From Hydrangea macrophylla (Eukaryota; Streptophyta; Magnoliopsida; Cornales; Hydrangeaceae): a stretch of 64,000 bases of DNA. Below, one piece after another: positions 1 through 9,298 of the stretch (the stretch's first letter is position 1; each line of letters begins with the position of its first letter). The notes under the pieces were generated by a model, which saw only the letters and a list, made by a program, of their open reading frames with translations, was not told where the DNA came from and ran no database searches. The stretch spans positions 100,762,140 to 100,826,139 of the forward strand of contig CM066992.1 of the NCBI GenBank assembly GCA_033977485.1. Reading direction: 5' to 3'. The position numbers and the translations under genes are program-made.

Positions 1-92
1 GTACGATAAGTAAGATAATACAATAATTCTCTTTTAGCTTCTCTGCAATTCTTCTTCTCTATAATTTTCATTCCATAGCTATAGATTCTTCA
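1..92 (+). mobile_element. 3' end of a Copia 5' LTR (cut by window start)
   Basis: The stretch ends in CA at 91-92, immediately followed by a perfect primer-binding site, so it is read as the last bases of a 5' long terminal repeat. The start lies outside the window. No second LTR of this element was found, because the element is truncated after gag. Confidence 0.75.
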
Positions 93-106
93 TGGTATCA
101 GAGCTC
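93..106 (+). promoter_or_regulatory. Copia primer-binding site (initiator tRNA-Met)
   Basis: TGGTATCAGAGCTC directly follows the LTR end. It is complementary to the 3' end of plant initiator methionine tRNA, the primer used by most plant Copia elements for minus-strand synthesis. Confidence 0.9.
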
Positions 107-210
107 TTAAGATCCTACCTGATTCTTGATAATTTTTTTGCTAATTAGGTCTTCCCTTCAAATCAAACCCTAGTTCTTGCTATTCTATCAATCTCTGATT
201 CTTTTTCTTC

Positions 211-1215
211 TTGTTTCTTTTCTCTTCTTTAATGGTGATATCTTCTAGATCAATGAATCTTCCTGCAAATCTTGTATTTTTTGTCTCAAATTTGACATCA
301 ACTGTCACCGTTAGATTGGATCAAACGAATTATATGGTCTGGCAATTGCAAGTCAAGAATGCATTGCGAGCAAATCAATTGTTCGAATATGTAGATGGTT
401 CGAAGCTTCAACCATCTGAAGAAATCACAAATGAATCTGGTAATGTTGTTGAAAATCCTGAACATGTTGAGTAGATTAATGTGGATAGACAACTTGTTAG
501 TTGTCTCAATGCTATTATATCACCGGCTATATTGCCCCAAATTTTTGGGTTTGTTCATGCAACTGAGATCTGGAACTATCTGGCCAAAAGATATGTTTCA
601 TCTTCTCGCTCTCATGTTCATGAACTGAAGCTTAAACTTCTGAATGCTAATAAAGACCAGAGTACTATGGATGAGTATTTGGATTATATCAAGGATTCTG
701 CAGATAAACTTTCTGCAGCTGGGTCTCCAGTAAGTGAGGAAGATCTTGTTCTTTACACAATTAATGGTCTATCTCATGAGTATGGTTCTTTGAAGACCAC
801 TTTAAGGGCAACTACTCAATATATATCATTCTATGATCTTCACTCTCTTCTTCGTTCTGAAGAAATTCATATCACAAGGGAAATAAAATTGATGAATTCA
901 AAGGAAAATATTTTTGCTCTTTCTGTGGTTAATAACAACTCATCTGAGAAATCCGTGAGGCCTTCCGTGAATCAACCCAATAATTTTCAACTTCAACAAT
1001 TTGGGTCTAATCTTCACCAGTATGGGTCGAATCCCCCACAGCAACAAGAACCGTACCACAACTTCAACTCTAATTTCAGAGGAGGAGGAAGACAAAGAAA
1101 CAACAGAGGTAGAGGCAATGGTAGGAACAATTTCATGAAGGTCTTTTGTCAGATTTGTGGGAAAGGGAATCACATTGCTGCTGAGTGTTATCACAGGTAT
1201 AATTCTTCATTTTAG
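211..1215 (+). pseudogene. Copia gag polyprotein fragment, broken
   Basis: Two open stretches, 211-474 and 481-1215, lie in the same frame and are separated by a TAG at 472-474, where the family usually has Trp. The N-terminal part (LDQTNYMVWQLQVKNAL) and the central part (DEYLDYIKDSADKLSAAG, LVLYTINGL) match the UBN2/retrotransposon gag fold. A Gln/Asn/Gly/Arg-rich segment follows, then an intact CCHC zinc knuckle (CQICGKGNHIAAEC) near the C-terminus. Gag would form the virus-like particle and bind the element RNA. Reading ends in TAG just after the knuckle, and no protease, integrase or reverse transcriptase follows, so the element is truncated at about 1,210. The LTR end and primer-binding site lie about 100-200 bases upstream. 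The exact start codon is uncertain. Confidence 0.85.
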
Positions 1216-1374
1216 ACACTATTCATTCCTTATTTCTATATCTAACTATATCTCTCTATTTTGTTGTAATTTGACGACTCTAGAGAAAGAGAGAGATGAG
1301 CTTTGGTTCTCAGAGTCAGAGAGATTAATAGAATAAATTTTGGGGAATAAAAAATGATACATAATTTGTGTTAG

Positions 1375-1376
<2 letters not shown>

Positions 1377-1415
<39 letters not shown>
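1377..1415. repeat. GA microsatellite
   Basis: Uninterrupted AG dinucleotides. The open frame that runs through it (1,368-1,712) begins with an Arg-Glu repeat created by the microsatellite and has no recognisable domain. Confidence 0.9.
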
Positions 1416-1418
<3 letters not shown>

Positions 1419-2588
1419 CTTACCCACTTTCGTCCGCCGGCGACGGGAGCTCCGACCCAAAACACTGGGGGCGACAGGAGGGAAGGGGAGAGAGAGAAGA
1501 CTTACCAACCGGACCTTCTGGCAATGGCAACCTACTGCTGGAGACCATCCGGCGAACGATTCCGGCAGGGGTGGACGGGAGGGGAGCTGGGGTTCACACA
1601 GGGGCTGGGGTTCTGCGAAGTGGGGACTGATTTGGGGGTGGGGGAAATGGAGGGAAAGGGGTTAAGAGATTTGAGGGTGTATATGGGTGTGGGCTCTCAC
1701 AAAAATTTTTAAAATTTTGCTTAGAGATCCCTGTGGGTCATTTGGTGTGTAGTTTAGTGTGTGTATGTATCATTTTTGTTTTTTTTTTTTTCCCTTTGAT
1801 TCTTATAAAAATTAGTACTAACACTTTGTTTGAAAAAAGAATTTTGGTTGAGAATAATTTAATTAAGGATATGTTTAGACTCTCATGCAATAAAAGAGAA
1901 TCCGTCCAAAAACTTCAATGTACAGAATCAGTTCGCTTTAGAATTACAAAGCCAATAATTTGTGAATTTGATGATTGAAAATGCTTAAATATAGGATTTG
2001 GTTAAGTGGTTGCCCCACTTTCTTTCTATCAGGTGTTTTGTGAGAACACTGAGAAAAAAACTTAGCATATGAAAAACAAGTACTTGAGGGTTTATTGGGT
2101 TTGCGGATTTATAGAAGGATACGAAAAGAGAAATGAAAACATATTCACTTTCGATCTGTCTGTTTTGGTGTAAAATATTTTTTGAAAAATACTTTCACCT
2201 TATCCGGATAATGTACGTAATAATATTTTCTAGAAAATATTTCACATCAAAACAAAATGCAGCCTTTTTTGTTGCACTACATGTTGTGTTAGTTGTGAGT
2301 GGTACCACAATTCAATATATATGGTAAAACTGTTAAATCATTTAAGAACTTATTTTGAATTAAAATTGGGACTCAAGTCATAAATGTGTAGCACTGAGTT
2401 GGTAAAAAGGTTCTCCATGTTATGTATATATTAGAGTTCGAACCTTATCCCTCCCCTAAGCCCCGACAAATATGTCATTGCACCAAACCACTACACGAAA
2501 TGATTAAAAACTAAATGTGACGCACTGCTTGGACTCCATATACAGGGTGCTATCTCTTTATTTTTTCTTATTTGGGCTGATCTGCTAA
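1416..2588. other. Intergenic, no gene recognised
   Basis: AT-rich after 1,700, with no coding signature in any frame beyond short chance ORFs. At 2,393-2,510 there is a faint tRNA-like stretch containing a GAGTTCGAACC box-B-like motif, possibly a decayed SINE head. It is too weak to name. Confidence 0.4.
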
Positions 2589-2870
2589 GGGTGCGTTTGA
2601 TAAAACTGAAAATTAAGTGCTGAAAATTAAGTGCTGAATTTTAAGTACTGAAAATTTTAAGTGATTGAATTTGTAATACTGAAAATAGTGCTTCAACTAT
2701 TGAAATAGAATGCATTCAGTGATTATTTTCAGTAGAAAATTTTCACTTAAAGTTTTCAGTGATTTTTTGGCTGCTTTTTCAATTAAGTAGTATGTTATCA
2801 AACGCACTGAAAAGGAATAAGTGCTGAATCTTTTCATTTTCATCACTTAATTAAGTTATCAAACATACCC
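2589..2870. mobile_element. Tourist-like (PIF/Harbinger) MITE, copy 1
   Basis: 282-bp element with imperfect terminal inverted repeats GGGTGCGTTTGATAA / TTATCAAACATACCC, flanked by TAA on both sides (2,586-2,588 and 2,871-2,873). The interior repeats the words TGAAAATTAAGTGCTGA and TTTTCAGTGATT. Three relatives occur in the window at 5,263, 56,425 and 60,262. The TAA target duplication is the signature of the PIF/Harbinger superfamily. There is no coding capacity, so transposition would need a transposase supplied in trans. Confidence 0.85.
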
Positions 2871-3030
2871 TAACTATATCACCAACATCGTGCCCCACTC
2901 GTGGAACGACGTGGATTTTGTGCTTATTAAGTAATCGTATGACCTTTTCCTCCTAATGTTAAGTCAAAACAGTAATCTGGTTGGTGCATTAACTAGTTTA
3001 CGAGTCCATATCTAATCTACTATTAGAAAA

Positions 3031-3273
3031 ATTATTCAGTGAGCCCGTCACGCCACGTCAGCATGCTGACGTGGTGTGACCGTCTAATCTTAACCACCCA
3101 CTTGCCCCCTCCTTTATGGGGGATCATGACAAGTGGTTAGTGAAATTTTAAATTTTAAATCTGTTAGCCACTTGTCATGATCCCCCATAAAGGAGGGGGC
3201 AAGTGGGTGGTTAAGATTAGATGGTCACACCACGTCAGCATGCTGACGTGGCGTGACGGGCTCACTGAATAAT
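3031..3273. mobile_element. Foldback MITE with ~110-bp arms
   Basis: The two ends are almost exact reverse complements for about 110 bp (ATTATTCAGTGAGCCCGTCA at the left, its complement at the right), with a loop of roughly 25 bp (3,140-3,165). Inside each arm is the smaller palindrome CCACGTCAGCATGCTGACGTGG. The similarity may run a few bases further out (TATTAG / CTAATA). There is no ORF. A transcript of either strand would fold into a long hairpin. Decayed relatives appear near 5,735 and 7,670 and in the 50-kb cluster. Confidence 0.85.
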
Positions 3274-3541
3274 CTCTCCTAATATTACATGTTGTATTAT
3301 CATACAAGACGATAATGGTTTCACTGTACAATCAGATGAAAATAAAGAGTGAAGTTGTAACTAATCCTATTTGAAAACTTTTCTTAGAAATCTGTTCAAT
3401 TTGTAAAAGTTTTTTTTTTTTTTTTTTGTAACAATAGTAAATCCGTGAGAATTATCTCATATGATCGTCATACTCGTGCAAGATCCATTGCAATTGAAGT
3501 ACCACTTGAATCCCACATGCAATCCAATTCAGCAACGAAAG

Positions 3542-3699
3542 AGTAATGTTAGATATATTTAAACGGGACACCTAAATTACCCACTTGCTGATGTGTCACA
3601 ACATTTTGGAAAATAATTCAAGCTTTTTTTTATAATTGATGAATGATTTTAGAAATACACATCAGCAGGTGGATAGTTTAGGTGTCCCTATCATTACTT
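3542..3699. mobile_element. Small inverted-repeat MITE
   Basis: Ends AGTAATGTTAGATA... and ...CCCTATCATTACT are related as inverted repeats. The subterminal blocks GGGACACCTAAATTA and TAGTTTAGGTGTCCC also pair, as do CTGATGTG and CACATCAG. Non-coding, about 158 bp. Confidence 0.65.
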
Positions 3700-3976
3700 G
3701 CAACAAAATCATTGTGGTCGGCCACAATTAAGGCTGTAAAAAAAGAACGTCAAAAACAGAAATGACCGACCATAATCGACCAATTGGTTGGTTTTTCTGT
3801 AGATTTTGCACACGTATGATTGGTTCTCTCGCAATTTTACATTAGGCAAAATAATAGGTTTTAGTTCGTTGGACGATTTTTCAGTAATTTAAACATTGAA
3901 CCGGCTGAACCGGTTGGTTCCTCTTAAGCTACATTGACATAATCCTAACCCCAATAGGCAATAGTCTTACAACACC

Positions 3977-3977
<1 letters not shown>

Positions 3978-4018
<41 letters not shown>
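3978..4018. repeat. CT microsatellite
   Basis: Perfect (CT)n run of about 40 bases, followed by shorter interrupted CT runs to about 4,105. Confidence 0.9.
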
Positions 4019-4022
<4 letters not shown>

Positions 4023-4303
4023 CGGATGACTCAACCCGTCGCCCTTTCTACTCTCTCTCTCGATCGATCAATCAGTCAATGAGACAATCTCTCTCTCTCT
4101 AGCTCTAACCTTTAAATATTTCTTTGTTTCTCCCTCTTGGCCAACCACCACACCATTGACCACGCATTGCTGCACCGCCCAACACACATCTCCGAGTTTA
4201 TTCGCCAAGATTTGTGCATTATTCAATTTGATTTTTACTTATTTGTTCTACATGATTCACACATCTATTGTTTCGATTTTGAAATCAAATGACAAATTGC
4301 AGC

Positions 4304-4482
4304 TATGGGTGGCAATTCGGGTTCTCGTGTTATAATCGTGTCATTAATCGGATTATGTGCTTTGAATTTGATTTTTAGTTTTCAGTGCTATTCATCTATA
4401 ATACAAACTATTTTCAAGTAATCGTGTCGTATTCGGGTTGTCTCAACAAAACGAATTATCGTGTCATGAACTGCCACCCCTA
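4304..4482. mobile_element. hAT-type MITE
   Basis: 179-bp element with termini TATGGGTGGCAATTC and GAACTGCCACCCCTA. It is flanked by 8-bp near-identical direct repeats ATTGCAGC (4,296-4,303) and ACTGCAGC (4,483-4,490). The interior repeats TCGGGTT and ATCGTGTC words close to both ends. An 8-bp target duplication is diagnostic of hAT elements. Confidence 0.75.
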
Positions 4483-4571
4483 ACTGCAGCCCAACCTGAC
4501 AGTGACAGATCCGACTGAAAAATGAGACGCCCTTAAATTGACGAGAAATTGAACATCTTTTGGTCAATTTA

Positions 4572-4833
4572 GGCTTTGTTTGGCCCCCACGGGGCTTTTT
4601 AAAAGGAGCTTATGAAATTTATTACTAAGTTGTTTGATAATTTTATACAAGTGACACACTATTCTTCAAAAAGATATCATGAAACCAAAAAGCAACCTAG
4701 AGCTTTTAAAAGCTCCCTAAAAAAAAGCCCTAAGTTCAATTTTTGCAAAGCTCATAAACTAGTTACAAAATGAATTAATATAAAATTGGACTTTAAAAAA
4801 GGAGAAACACCCACGTGGAGACCAAACTAAGCC
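4572..4833. mobile_element. Tourist-like MITE (GGCTTTGTTTGG family), copy 1
   Basis: Termini GGCTTTGTTTGGCCCCC and GGAGACCAAACTAAGCC, flanked by TTA at 4,569-4,571 and 4,834-4,836. No ORF. A second copy at 5,026-5,647 shares most of the interior (for example GTTGTTTGATAATTTTATAC). Confidence 0.8.
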
Positions 4834-5025
4834 TTAATTTGGTTCGGTGCTAATTAATTTGGTTGTCAGGTCAACTAGGATTGAAATCGATACTTACACC
4901 CCTACCACCATTAGGTCCATATCATTGTTTAACCATCGTGACAACCATTCCAAGTACACTTTCATCAAATGTAAGAATTTACTTTAGTTCATGGACCTTC
5001 ACGCAGATGATACCCAGCTCACTAA

Positions 5026-5647
5026 GGCTTAGTTTAGCACTTTGGCCCTTATATGGTTTTTTAAAAATGCCTTATGAAATTTATTATTGAGTTGTTTGAT
5101 AATTTTATACAAGTGAGACATTATTATTCAAAAAAAATATCATGAAATAAAAATAAAAAAAAAATAAAAAATAAAAATAAAAAACAACATTGAGTTTTTA
5201 AAAGCTCAATTTTGGAGCTTTTAAAAGCCCCTCTCCACCTAAAAAAAAATAGAAAACTCTAAGGGTGCGTTTGATAAAACTGAAAATTAAGTACTAAAAA
5301 TTAAGTGCTGAATTTTAAGTACTGAAAATTTTAAGCACTTGAAGTTTTATTCTTTAAAACTGTGTTTCAACTATTGAAGTAGAATGCATTCAGTGATTAT
5401 TTTCAGTAGAAATTTATCACTTAAAGTTTTCAGTGGTTTTGGAGCTACTTTTTCAATTAAGTGGTGTGTTATCAAACGCACTGAAAAAGAATAAGTGCTG
5501 AATCTTTTCATTTTCAGCACTTAATGGGGTTATCAAACACACCCTAAGTTTAATTTTTACAAAACTTATAAACTAGTTACCAAATAAATTAATATGAATT
5601 TGTGCTTTATAAAATGAGAAGCAACAAAATAGAGACCAAACTAGGCC
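5026..5647. mobile_element. Tourist-like MITE copy 2, interrupted by another MITE
   Basis: Same family as 4,572-4,833. It is flanked by TAA at 5,023-5,025 and 5,648-5,650. The body is split at 5,263-5,544 by the GGGTGCGTTTGATAA element; removing that insert and one TAA restores alignment to copy 1. Confidence 0.8.
5263..5544. mobile_element. Tourist-like MITE (GGGTGCGTTTGATAA family), copy 2, nested
   Basis: Also 282 bp, flanked by TAA (5,260-5,262 and 5,545-5,547). It sits inside the Tourist-like element 5,026-5,647 and must therefore be younger than its host. Confidence 0.85.
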
Positions 5648-5844
5648 TAACATCTGTATTTGGCACTTTGTCCCAAAAAAACCCACTTGAACCTTTCTCT
5701 ATTGCGGATCCACCTTTTCCAACGAGAGTGGAGGAGAAATTATTCAGGTGACCTAACATCACGTCATCAAACACACACGCACCAATTACATACATGCGTA
5801 TGTGAATGTTTTATCCATTATGTCACATCACATATTTTAAAATA

Positions 5845-6037
5845 CAATAATGCTAAGTGTACATATTTTTGTACATATTTTTTGACACACTGCATTAAAT
5901 GCGTGTACCTTATATTGTGTAAGTGATGCATAAAAAAGTGTTAAAAATCGTGAAAATTCAAACAGCATAAGGTACATGCATTTAAAATACAGTGTGTCAA
6001 AAAATGTGTGTAAAAGTGTGTACACCTAGCATTATTG
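5845..6037. mobile_element. Mutator-type MITE (CAATAATGCTA family)
   Basis: 193-bp inverted-repeat element with ends CAATAATGCTAAGTGTACA and its complement. It is flanked by 9-bp direct repeats TTTAAAATA (5,836-5,844) and TTTAAGATA (6,038-6,046), 8 of 9 identical. A 9-bp duplication points to Mutator-like transposition. Related copies lie at about 7,979-8,160 and 50,568-50,740. Confidence 0.75.
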
Positions 6038-6057
6038 TTTAAGATAAGGATAGTATA

Positions 6058-6200
6058 TGGGTGTTTTTCACTCAGTATTTTTTTACATTGTTCTCTCTGA
6101 CAGAAGTGGGATCTAGGACAGTTTTTAACAAACTATTTTAAAGTGCAAGGTCCCACTTATGTGAGGGAACAACACGAAAGCACTGAGTGAAAAACACTCA
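6058..6200. mobile_element. Foldback MITE
   Basis: Terminal inverted repeats TGGGTGTTTTTCACTCAG / CTGAGTGAAAAACACTCA enclose about 107 bp that also partly self-pair (AAGTGGGATC with GGTCCCACTT). No ORF and no clear target duplication. Confidence 0.7.
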
Positions 6201-6222
6201 AGTGTTTGTTCTTAAAATAAAT

Positions 6223-6549
6223 TGTTAAATTTAACCCAAAATTAATTGGCAGTGAATAGAGTAGCCCCTTAAACTTATATATTGAGTAGTTAGGTTATAA
6301 TTCCTCGATGTGGGACAATCTCAACATGCCCCCGCACGTGTGGTATGACTGAGAGTCAAACATGTGGATTACTGAGATAGGGTGACGTGGAGCACACATG
6401 GACAAATTGAGCCCAATAATAACCAGCTTTGATACCATGTTAAATTAGAGCATCCAACTCAAAATCAATTGACAATTGATGGAATAACCCCTTGAACTTA
6501 TATATTGAATAATTAGATTATAACTCTCCGATATTGGACAATCTCAAAA
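6223..6549 (-). mobile_element. Complete TRIM retrotransposon
   Basis: A 327-bp terminal-repeat retrotransposon in miniature. Two LTRs of about 104-112 bp (6,223-6,326 and 6,438-6,549) begin TGTTAAATT and end in AATCTCAA(C/A)A on the + strand. Between them lie about 110 bp. On the - strand the 5' LTR (6,549-6,438) is followed at once by TGGTATCAAAGC, an initiator-Met primer-binding site, and the 3' LTR is preceded by the purine tract GCGGGGGCA. The element is flanked by the perfect 5-bp target duplication TAAAT (6,218-6,222 and 6,550-6,554). There is no coding sequence, so it would depend on proteins of another LTR element. Confidence 0.92.
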
Positions 6550-6601
6550 TAAATAACTACATATATATATATATATATATTATGTCTCTTATTTCCAAGG
6601 A

Positions 6602-6784
6602 GAGAGTATTTTTGCTCACCCAATTTTTGGTGCACCAATGCTCATCCAAGCCTCCCATTGGTCAATGCAGTGGGACCCATGATTTAATTAATGATAATTA
6701 AATCCTGGGTCCCACTGCATTGACCAATGGGAGACTTTGGGTGAGCATTGGTGCACCAAAAATTGGGTGAGCAAAAGTATTTTC
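6602..6784. mobile_element. Mutator-type foldback MITE
   Basis: 183 bp with nearly perfect arms (GAGAGTATTTTTGCTCACCC left, complement right, then GGTGCACCAATGCTCA and further). It is flanked by the exact 9-bp direct repeat TTCCAAGGA at 6,593-6,601 and 6,785-6,793. A poly-TA run (6,560-6,581) precedes it. Confidence 0.88.
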
Positions 6785-6810
6785 TTCCAAGGATAATTAT
6801 CAGAAAAAGT

Positions 6811-7644
6811 TAGACCATCTCCAACAAAGAAGGCAACTCCTTGCAGCAACTCAATTTGGCATGCGATGTCAACAATTCAAGCTCCAACAGAGAAGGCAAA
6901 CAACCGCAGCGAACTTGCTGCCCCACTCATCCAAGGCAATCTTGCTGTGGTTGATTGTTGCAGCAAAGCAATATTTAAAAAAAAAAAAAAAAAAGTATCT
7001 CAGACAATCAAATCTCAATTCCAATTCCACTCTTTACAAATTAATTTCACAAAAACTTCAATTAATCAAAGAAATGTAAAGATTTCACAAAGACCCCAAT
7101 TTTCACCAACCCAGTCACCATCACCGCCGCTCCTTCCAACCACACCATCGAAGCCGCCGCAGAACCCAACCCTTGATGCGACCAAACCCCACCACAAACC
7201 CCATGCCACAACCGAGCCCAACACTACCAGTAGCTCACATGAAGATTTGAGAGAGAAACATAGGGTATAAGGAATTTTTGAGAGAGAGAAAGTGATTGGG
7301 AATGATCTGGGTGTGGTTTTAGAGAGAGAGAGAGAGGGACGTGTTTTGTTTGAGAATTTTGTACCAACAGTCATAAAATAAAATTTGAGGAGTACTAGGT
7401 TTCATAGAGGGGGAAGGGAGGAAGGGAGGCGGTGTGAGTGAATTGGGGGTAGATGTGGAGAAAATTGGGAAAGTGGAGTTGGGAAAGTGGAAAATTAGGA
7501 AAGTGAGTTCATAAATAATATATAAAAAAAATATTTCTGCAAATCGTTGGAGTTCAAAAAAAAATTCCAAGGCAACCTTGCTTTTCACGTAACAAATGAC
7601 TGTTTTGATATAAAAAATTTGACCTCTCCTTTGGAAATGGTCTA
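6811..7644. mobile_element. Inverted-repeat element, ~834 bp, non-coding
   Basis: The ends TAGACCATCTCCAACAAAG and CTTTGGAAATGGTCTA are reverse complements with about two mismatches. The interior holds a poly-A run, a Pro/His/Thr-rich open frame (6,866-7,270) and GA runs, none of which resembles a transposase. It is therefore read as a non-autonomous DNA element. The interior frame is probably chance. Confidence 0.6.
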
Positions 7645-7978
7645 ATAACAAATGAATTAAAGTACTTGATGTGTCACACCACGTCAACACGATGACGCGA
7701 TATGATGGTCACCCTGAATAATTCTTGGTGTGGAGGGCATTTTTGTGACAAGGTCAATCAACCACGTACAACGAATAAATTTTATGATAATCAGCGGTGG
7801 TGCAAACATTTCGATATTCGTGACCTCATTACACTCTATAATTTCCACTTCCATGTCCACATGGCTAGATTCCAAATTTCTAGATTTACACGTCCACCAG
7901 GGCACGTTCCCAATACTGCGAGGAAGGGCCAAAACTGGGAAAAAAAAATTCAATATCATGGTTATTGGAATGATATAA

Positions 7979-8160
7979 GAGCACTTCTATATCCACACAG
8001 TGAATTACATAATTTTTTTACACATAGCTTTAAATGCATATGCCCTATGCTGTATAAATAGGGCACAAAAAAGTGTAACAAATTCAAACAGCACAAGGTA
8101 CAAGTATTTAAGTTGTGTGTGGAAAAAGTGCGTGGTTCACTGCGTGAGTGTAGCATTTTC
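7979..8160. mobile_element. Decayed copy of the CAATAATGCTA MITE family
   Basis: Shares the interior blocks AGCTTTAAATGCATATG, AAAAAAGTGTAACAAATTCA and CAGCACAAGGTACA with the elements at 5,845-6,037 and 50,568-50,740. The ends are degraded and no target duplication is visible. Confidence 0.6.
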
Positions 8161-8379
8161 CATGATATAATAGTATCCCAAATCAATCCAAACTCTTCTT
8201 TGTACATGTACACGGATCCCATACCTGCAAAACTTCTAAATCTATTACTAACGTTACAACTTACAATTATGAAGTGGTATCATATTCCATTATACCCAAT
8301 ATTTACTCACAAACCTATTATTAATTTCACGGTTAAATCATATCTCCAATAGACTAGCTTAACCCGAGGGAGTTTTAAG

Positions 8380-8849
8380 TGTAAGTCTATAATTGATAAA
8401 ATAAGCATACTATCATGCGGAAAAACTTATGGATCTTGAATCTAATACATCTCAAGATCTATCAAATAGTAAAATTAAATGCGTACCATTGTTTGCCATT
8501 GTCGATTGATAGAGATAGTGATTGGAAACCCCTTAATTAATCAAACCTTCAAAATGGTTTTTTCTTCTCTTTGTCTCTCCATATGCGCAAAACAATATAC
8601 TGTAAAACTGATGGACGTTCCTTTTAAGGGGATGTTTTGTGCCTTTAATAGAGGAGAGAAGGGACATGTGAATAACTGCCTTTTAAGAAACCGTTCCATC
8701 ATGGTTTTCTATATTATCCCAATTAGTTATTTATTTATTCATATTAACTTAGGCATATTTTCCTATTGGCTAGTAAACATAGTAGAGTTCAACTTAAAGA
8801 GAAGACTAGTGGGCCACTAATATGGGACAAAAAGTCCCGTGAAATAACA
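8380..8849 (-). repeat. 3' LTR of the Copia element
   Basis: 470 bp, TG...CA ends when read on either strand. It matches 22,811-23,279 with about 11 substitutions and one 1-base gap by eye. The neighbouring CCAAGTGGGAGAA (- strand, 8,862-8,850) is the polypurine tract that fixes this as the 3' LTR. A 113-residue frame at 8,479-8,820 is only LTR sequence. Confidence 0.95.
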
Positions 8850-9298
8850 TTCTCCCACTTGGTCCACTAGGTCGATTATAATGCAATGTTTAGTTGTAAT
8901 AAAATATGCAAATTTATTTACAATATTTGACCTTGTTGGATTCCACATATAAACCTTTGACATGTGATCAAGAATTCCTTAAAAAACTAGCCAATAAGCC
9001 CAATTAATAAGATACTGTAATACTATGATTAGCTTAGACTATTAATAGGAGTCATAGCGGTTGTACAACATCTATGTCATACTTCCTTCTATGTACTACG
9101 CCATTAATAACCTTTACTAACCTAGTCTATTATGCCAAAATGCCCCTGTAATTTGTCTTGTTAAGACCTCTTCTGTTTATCAAATAACCAAACATAATAT
9201 GTGCACACATAATTGAAAACAGAAAACAGACAGAAACAAACTATCATTGCGCAAAAGCGTCAAGTACACAATAACTGAAATATCCATCATTATACATA
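8850..9298 (-). other. Copia 3' non-coding region with polypurine tract
   Basis: Between the pol stop codon and the 3' LTR. It contains the purine tract next to the LTR and otherwise AT-rich sequence without an ORF. Confidence 0.7.

Noticed and set aside
1368..1712. 114-codon open frame (+)
   Set aside because: It begins in a GA microsatellite translated as Arg-Glu repeats; the rest has no domain or codon signature.
2393..2510. tRNA-like stretch with a GAGTTCGAACC motif
   Set aside because: No acceptor stem or anticodon arm could be paired and no A-rich tail follows; too weak to call a tRNA or SINE.
8479..8820. 113-codon frame, nearly identical to one at 22,909-23,250
   Set aside because: Both lie wholly inside the paired LTRs of the Copia element, on the strand opposite its genes. 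Their similarity is LTR identity and not gene duplication.
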